Origin: JBCCQH01 sp039024435
Lineage (GTDB): Bacteria; Bacteroidota; Bacteroidia; J057; JADKCL01
Length of the DNA stretch: 14,827 bases
Direction of reading: 5' to 3'
Assembly: GCA_039024435.1 (NCBI GenBank)
Contig: JBCCQH010000144.1
Span: 1 to 14,827 of the forward strand
Position 1 is the stretch's first letter; each line of letters starts with the position of its first letter. Under the pieces are notes generated by a model. The model made no database searches. It was not told the DNA's origin and worked only from the letters and a program-made list of their open reading frames with translations. The position numbers and the translations under genes were made by a program. This document shows positions 11,546 to 14,827 of this stretch, in pieces.

Positions 11546-12088
11546 TTAGAATTCTTTTTCGACCTGGTAATAATTCAACTCGACCGGGGTATTCCGACCG
11601 AAGATCTTCACCATCACTTTAAGTTTTTTCTTGTCCTCGTAGATTTCCTCTACGCTTCCGGAAAAACCATTAAAAGGTCCAGCCATTACTTTGACTGGTT
11701 CGCCGAGTACAAACGGTTCTTCGGGAACTTCCCCGAGTTCATTCATCTCGTCGACCTTACCAAGGATTTTGTTGATCTCCGCCGGTCGAAGGGGAACAGG
11801 GCGCTGACCCCTTTCCGTTCCTAGAAATCCAATGACTCCCGGAACATCGCGGATCGCCTGCATGACTTCACCGTCCAGAGTTGCTTCAATGAGAACGTAT
11901 CCCGGCAAAAAGCTCCTTTCGCGAATCTTTTTCTTGCCTCCCCGCATTTCGAATACTTTTTCGGTGGGGATCAATACTTGGGCAACATATTCATCCAGGT
12001 TAAGCCGCTCGATCTCACTTTCGAGATATTGCTTAACCTTTTTTTCTTGCCCACTGATCGCGCGCACCACGTACCATTGCTTGCTCAT
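11546..12088 (-). CDS. nusG: Transcription termination/antitermination factor NusG
   Basis: NusG binds the beta' clamp of elongating RNA polymerase, affects pausing and Rho action, and can link polymerase to ribosomal protein S10. At 180 residues it is the usual two-domain length. The N-terminal NGN domain begins with WYVVRAISGQEKKV and includes FLPGYVLIE (about 64-72). The C-terminal KOW domain begins at about 130 with VKVMAGPFNGFSGSVEEI. It starts 13 nt after secE and ends 11 nt before rplK. No Shine-Dalgarno site is visible. Confidence 0.98.
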   Translation of the reverse strand: MSKQWYVVRAISGQEKKVKQYLESEIERLNLDEYVAQVLIPTEKVFEMRGGKKKIRERSFLPGYVLIEATLDGEVMQAIRDVPGVIGFLGTERGQRPVPLRPAEINKILGKVDEMNELGEVPEEPFVLGEPVKVMAGPFNGFSGSVEEIYEDKKKLKVMVKIFGRNTPVELNYYQVEKEF

Positions 12089-12101
12089 AGCGAAAGAACT
12101 T

Positions 12102-12296
12102 TTAGCGGAACAAACTATACAGAAGGTTCATGGCGTAACTGGCCACCGCGTCCATGCCAAAAATAATGAGTGCGATCAACAGGGAAGCTACCAATACGGT
12201 GATGGTACTGCTTTGCAACTCGGGAACGGTCGGCCACTGCACTTTGTAGAGCAGTTCGTCGGAATAGGTCTGAAACCAAGACTTAACTCTGTCCAT
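12102..12296 (-). CDS. secE: Preprotein translocase subunit SecE
   Basis: SecE is the small membrane subunit that clamps SecY in the Sec translocon. The product is 64 residues, the minimal single-membrane-segment form. An amphipathic N-terminal helix contains the conserved ELxYKVQWPT segment (about 14-23), followed by one transmembrane helix (about 32-54). The ATG at 12296 is chosen because the frame further upstream runs through the tRNA-Trp gene. It starts 16 nt after tRNA-Trp and is followed by nusG, the usual bacterial arrangement. Confidence 0.95.
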   Translation of the reverse strand: MDRVKSWFQTYSDELLYKVQWPTVPELQSSTITVLVASLLIALIIFGMDAVASYAMNLLYSLFR

Positions 12297-12312
12297 TTTC
12301 ACTTCTGATTTG

Positions 12313-12385
12313 CACGGGTGGTAGGAATCGAACCCACAACCTACGGTTTTGGAGACCGTCGCTCTGCCAGTTGAGCTACACCCGT
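12313..12385 (-). tRNA. tRNA-Trp (CCA anticodon)
   Basis: A full cloverleaf can be drawn. The acceptor stem ACGGGTG/CACCCGT has seven pairs. The D-arm GCTC...GAGC, the anticodon stem ACGGT/ACCGT with loop CTCCAAA (anticodon at 12350-12352) and a T-arm with GGTTCGATTCC complete it. The discriminator is G, as expected for tryptophan. The bases after it are CAA, so the 3' CCA is not encoded and must be added by the CCA-adding enzyme. Its place between tuf and secE is the classic Bacteroidota arrangement. Confidence 0.97.
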
Positions 12386-12398
12386 TTATGCCCAATAT

Positions 12399-12429
12399 GC
12401 CCAAGCCCGGCACGCGGCCGGGTCTGGGC
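12399..12429 (-). terminator. Hairpin between tuf and tRNA-Trp
   Basis: Bases 12399-12411 and 12417-12429 pair as GCCCA/TGGGC and CCCGGC/GCCGGG around a 2-nt internal loop, with a 5-nt apical loop. It starts 17 bases past the tuf stop. In the transcript direction the tail is ATATTGGGCATAAA, so strong intrinsic termination is doubtful. A partial terminator or a processing site separating tuf mRNA from the tRNA is likely. A U-rich tail exists only in the opposite direction, where there is no gene. Confidence 0.5.
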
Positions 12430-12446
12430 AGTGATTTTATTCTTTA

Positions 12447-13631
12447 TTACTCGATGATCTCAGTCACCTGACCGGCACCCACGGTACGGCCACCTTCGCG
12501 AATTGCGAAACGCAGACCTTTTTCCATGGCAATCGGGTAGATGAGTTCCACCGTAATCGTGACGTTATCGCCCGGCATGACCATGTCAATGCCACTGGGC
12601 AAATTGGCGACGCCCGTTACATCCGTGGTACGGAAGTAGAACTGGGGACGATATCCGTTGAAGAATGGGGTATGACGACCACCTTCTTCCTTGGAAAGGA
12701 CGTAGATCTCAGCTTTGAAGCGCGTGTGGGGCGTAACCGAATCCGGCTTGATGATCACCATACCACGCTTGATCTCCTTCTTGTCGATACCACGCAGCAA
12801 CAGACCTACGTTGTCACCGGCTTCACCGCGGTCGAGAATCTTGCGGAACATTTCCACACCTGTGACCGTCGACTTCATACCTTCCGTGTTCAAACCGATG
12901 ATCGTAACCGGGTCACCGGTGTTGATCACACCACGCTCAATACGACCGGTAGCAACTGTACCCCGTCCCGTGATCGAGAACACGTCTTCCACTGGCATCA
13001 GGAACGGCTTGTCGATATCGCGCTCCGGAAGCGGAACCCAGGTATCTACGGCGGCCATCAGTTCGAGAATTTTCTCTTCCCATTCAGGCTCACCATTCAA
13101 ACCACCCAAAGCGGAGCCGCGAATGATCGGCGTATCTTCGGCGAAGTCGTAGGCGACGAGCAGTTCCTGGATTTCCATCTCTACCAGTTCGAGCAATTCT
13201 TCGTCATCTACGAGGTCCACTTTGTTCATGAACACCACCAGACGCGGTACCCCTACCTGGCGTGCCAGCAGGATATGCTCGCGGGTCTGGGGCATCGGGC
13301 CGTCTGTAGAAGCCACAACGAGAATGGCGCCGTCCATCTGGGCAGCACCCGTAACCATGTTTTTGACGTAATCCGCGTGACCTGGGCAGTCAACGTGAGC
13401 GTAGTGACGATTTTCCGTTTCGTACTCAACGTGAGCGGTGTTGATGGTGATACCCCGTTCTTTTTCTTCCGGAGCGTTGTCGATGGAAGAAAAGTCGCGT
13501 ACTTCAGAAAGACCGTTTTTACCAAGCACGACTGTGATGGCAGCGGTCAAGGTCGTCTTACCGTGGTCAACGTGGCCGATCGTACCGACATTGACGTGCG
13601 GCTTCGTCCGTTGAAATTGCTCTTTTGCCAT
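12447..13631 (-). CDS. tuf: Translation elongation factor Tu
   Basis: EF-Tu is the GTPase that delivers aminoacyl-tRNA to the ribosomal A site. It is 394 residues, the standard length. GTPase motifs are complete: P-loop GHVDHGKT (19-26), switch I RGITINTAH (about 59-67), DCPGH (81-85), NKVD (136-139) and GSAL (172-175). Domains 2 and 3 follow, with the aminoacyl-tRNA-binding GGRHTPF motif. The ATG at 13631 gives the family-standard start MAKEQFQRTKPHVNVGTIGH; the frame extends further up only because it runs through the tRNA-Thr gene. An A-rich stretch, not a Shine-Dalgarno site, precedes it. It is flanked by tRNA-Thr upstream and tRNA-Trp downstream. Confidence 0.99.
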   Translation of the reverse strand: MAKEQFQRTKPHVNVGTIGHVDHGKTTLTAAITVVLGKNGLSEVRDFSSIDNAPEEKERGITINTAHVEYETENRHYAHVDCPGHADYVKNMVTGAAQMDGAILVVASTDGPMPQTREHILLARQVGVPRLVVFMNKVDLVDDEELLELVEMEIQELLVAYDFAEDTPIIRGSALGGLNGEPEWEEKILELMAAVDTWVPLPERDIDKPFLMPVEDVFSITGRGTVATGRIERGVINTGDPVTIIGLNTEGMKSTVTGVEMFRKILDRGEAGDNVGLLLRGIDKKEIKRGMVIIKPDSVTPHTRFKAEIYVLSKEEGGRHTPFFNGYRPQFYFRTTDVTGVANLPSGIDMVMPGDNVTITVELIYPIAMEKGLRFAIREGGRTVGAGQVTEIIE

Positions 13632-13671
13632 TTTTTTTACCTGTAATTTACAAATATTGCCTAATCCAGAG

Positions 13672-13690
13672 AGGAGGCCGGTTGGCCTCC

Positions 13691-13691
<1 letters not shown>
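13672..13691 (-). promoter_or_regulatory. GC-rich hairpin between tRNA-Thr and tuf
   Basis: Bases 13672-13679 (AGGAGGCC) and 13684-13691 form an 8-bp stem with a 4-nt loop. The stem directly abuts the 3' CCA of tRNA-Thr, using the complement of its discriminator base in the last pair. The tail toward tuf is not U-rich, so this is more likely a processing or stability element of a tRNA-tuf transcript than a terminator. Confidence 0.4.
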
Positions 13692-13761
<70 letters not shown>

Positions 13762-13766
<5 letters not shown>

Positions 13767-14634
13767 TGACGTTTTTTTCTACGATTTTGGCTTTCCAAAA
13801 TTGAGCGTTATCGGAGCGGGAATTGCTAGTAGTTTTTCGTTCATCGTAACGGCAGTAATTCTATTCGCTTTGGCTTATCAGCACGTTCGAAAGACCGGAG
13901 CACTAGAAGCATTGGTTGGCGGCAAAGCGTGGTGGTATTTTTCACCGATTGAAGCGAAACGTTTACTTTATTTCGGCACTCCTGCCGGCGCGCAAATGGC
14001 GGCCGAGTCAATGAGTTTTTCAGTCATCATGCTTTCAGTAGGCAGTTTGGGGGAATACGCAATGGCTGCGACTACACTTGCACTGGGGGTCAACATTCTC
14101 GCTTTTGTGCCGATGAACGGTTTAGGAATGGCATTGGGTGTATTAGTTGGTCAGTGCCTAACGGCCGGAAAAGTAAAGGCGGCAGAACGGGGGGTTCGAT
14201 CTGCGATCATCATTGCAATGATCTACACCTCGTTTTTCGTTTTAGCTTACGGAGTCTTTACGGACTGGACGCTCAGCCTGTACGCGTTTCAAATGCCACC
14301 GGAGCGATTTGAGACGATTCGGCCGATTTTGCGCCTACTTCTTAGGTTTATTGCGGCCTATTGCTTATTCGACGCGATTCAGATTGTGTTCGTCGGTGCG
14401 ATTAAAGGGGCTGGCGATACGTTCTTCGTCTTGATTGGCTCAGCAATAATCGGATTGAGTGTCGTTGGGCTTGGGTTTGCGGGGACGTTTGTTTTTGAAT
14501 CGAGTGTTTACTACTGGTGGGCGGTAATTTCGATTTGGGTGCTAGTGATGGCAATTGTTTTTTCTAGCCGATTTGCCACCGGGAAATGGAAAACTATGCG
14601 AGTGATCGAAGCCGATCTAACAATCGCCGACTGA
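13762..14634 (+). CDS. MATE-family efflux transporter, 5'-truncated
   Basis: The 290 residues correspond to roughly the C-terminal two thirds of a MATE (NorM/DinF type) cation-coupled multidrug exporter, usually about 450 residues and 12 membrane helices. Membrane segments can be seen near 14-39, 80-110, 148-167, 193-213, 222-245 and 251-269. The second-half family patterns are present: GMALGVLVGQCLTAGKVKAA (122-141) and GAIKGAGDT (212-220). The first helices are absent, and the visible frame opens with a mid-helix, Leu-type TTG at 13762, which is not a believable start. An in-frame stop in the tRNA ends the frame upstream. The 3' end is intact. Substrate cannot be told. Codon choice and the neighbouring zinc-ribbon gene suggest a donor different from the tuf-rpoC organism. 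Confidence 0.85.
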
Positions 14635-14659
14635 TCTACTTCGAGAAAAGGGAAAATTA

Positions 14660-14827
14660 ATGATCGATATTCAGTGTCCAACTTGCAATAAGGCTTATCA
14701 AGTAGCACCGGAACACCAGGGACGACAAGTTCGGTGTCAGCAGTGCGGGGATCTCTTCAAAGCGATTCCAACTATCGATTCCGAACCGCCAATTTACGAC
14801 GCTGCAAGTGGCGGCGGTTCAAGTCAA
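14660..14827 (+). CDS. Zinc-ribbon protein, N-terminal fragment (runs off the window)
   Basis: The 56 visible codons start at ATG 14660, 25 nt past the MATE stop, after a purine-rich GAGAAAAGGGA stretch that could serve as a weak ribosome-binding site. The product starts MIDIQCPTCNKAYQVAP and carries two CxxC knuckles, C6/C9 and C26/C29, forming a short treble/zinc-ribbon like the MJ0042-type motif. A Pro/Ser/Gly-rich linker follows. N-terminal ribbons of this kind are frequent on larger, often membrane or signalling, proteins in Planctomycetota. The rest of the gene is outside the window, so no function is assigned. Confidence 0.75.
   Translation, partial: MIDIQCPTCNKAYQVAPEHQGRQVRCQQCGDLFKAIPTIDSEPPIYDAASGGGSSQ

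Noticed and set aside
12297..12413. N-terminal extension of SecE
   Set aside because: The extra residues come from translating the tRNA-Trp gene; the start at 12296 gives the normal SecE N-terminus.
12672..13646. Plus-strand open frame (324 codons) opposite tuf
   Set aside because: Antisense to EF-Tu; no independent support.
13651..13662. AATATTTG-like -7 promoter element before tuf
   Set aside because: One mismatch to TAnnTTTG, but no -33 partner is visible at the usual spacing; too weak to annotate.

Overview
The window reads as two unequal pieces joined near position 13761. The large piece (about 1-13761) carries, entirely on the minus strand, the conserved transcription/translation cluster tRNA-Thr, tuf, tRNA-Trp, secE, nusG, rplK, rplA, rplJ, rplL, rpoB, rpoC. 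Gene order, the minimal 64-residue SecE, the protein sequences and the scarcity of Shine-Dalgarno sites suggest a Bacteroidota bacterium, possibly near the Saprospiria (Lewinella-like). That placement comes from reading the proteins and context, not from a search.

Transcription runs from high to low coordinates. It starts with tRNA-Thr(GGT) and EF-Tu, then tRNA-Trp(CCA), SecE (translocon), NusG (elongation/termination factor), the ribosomal stalk and L1 proteins L11, L1, L10 and L7/L12, and finally the beta and beta' subunits of RNA polymerase. Spacing is tight from secE to rplJ (2-13 nt). It opens to 60 nt before rplL and 141 nt before rpoB, where two hairpins could set stalk-protein versus polymerase output. 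A hairpin follows rpoC. Beyond it lies a separately transcribed gene for a small lipoprotein of unknown function. The left edge (1-268) has no convincing gene; it holds a perfect 29-bp inverted repeat enclosing 68 bp, and short CAAyyGGAAAT repeats.

The small right piece (about 13762-14827) is on the plus strand. It holds the C-terminal two thirds of a MATE-family efflux transporter, with no N-terminal half and no credible start, followed by the first 56 codons of a zinc-ribbon protein of a kind common in Planctomycetota. The switch falls inside the acceptor stem of tRNA-Thr, which has two mismatches exactly there. The simplest reading is a chimeric assembly join; a real rearrangement is possible but less likely.

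I looked for an undescribed system and did not find one. Most of the window is conserved housekeeping sequence. What merits a second look is the junction, the left-end inverted repeat, the apparent TTG start of rpoB, and the uneven distribution of Shine-Dalgarno sites.
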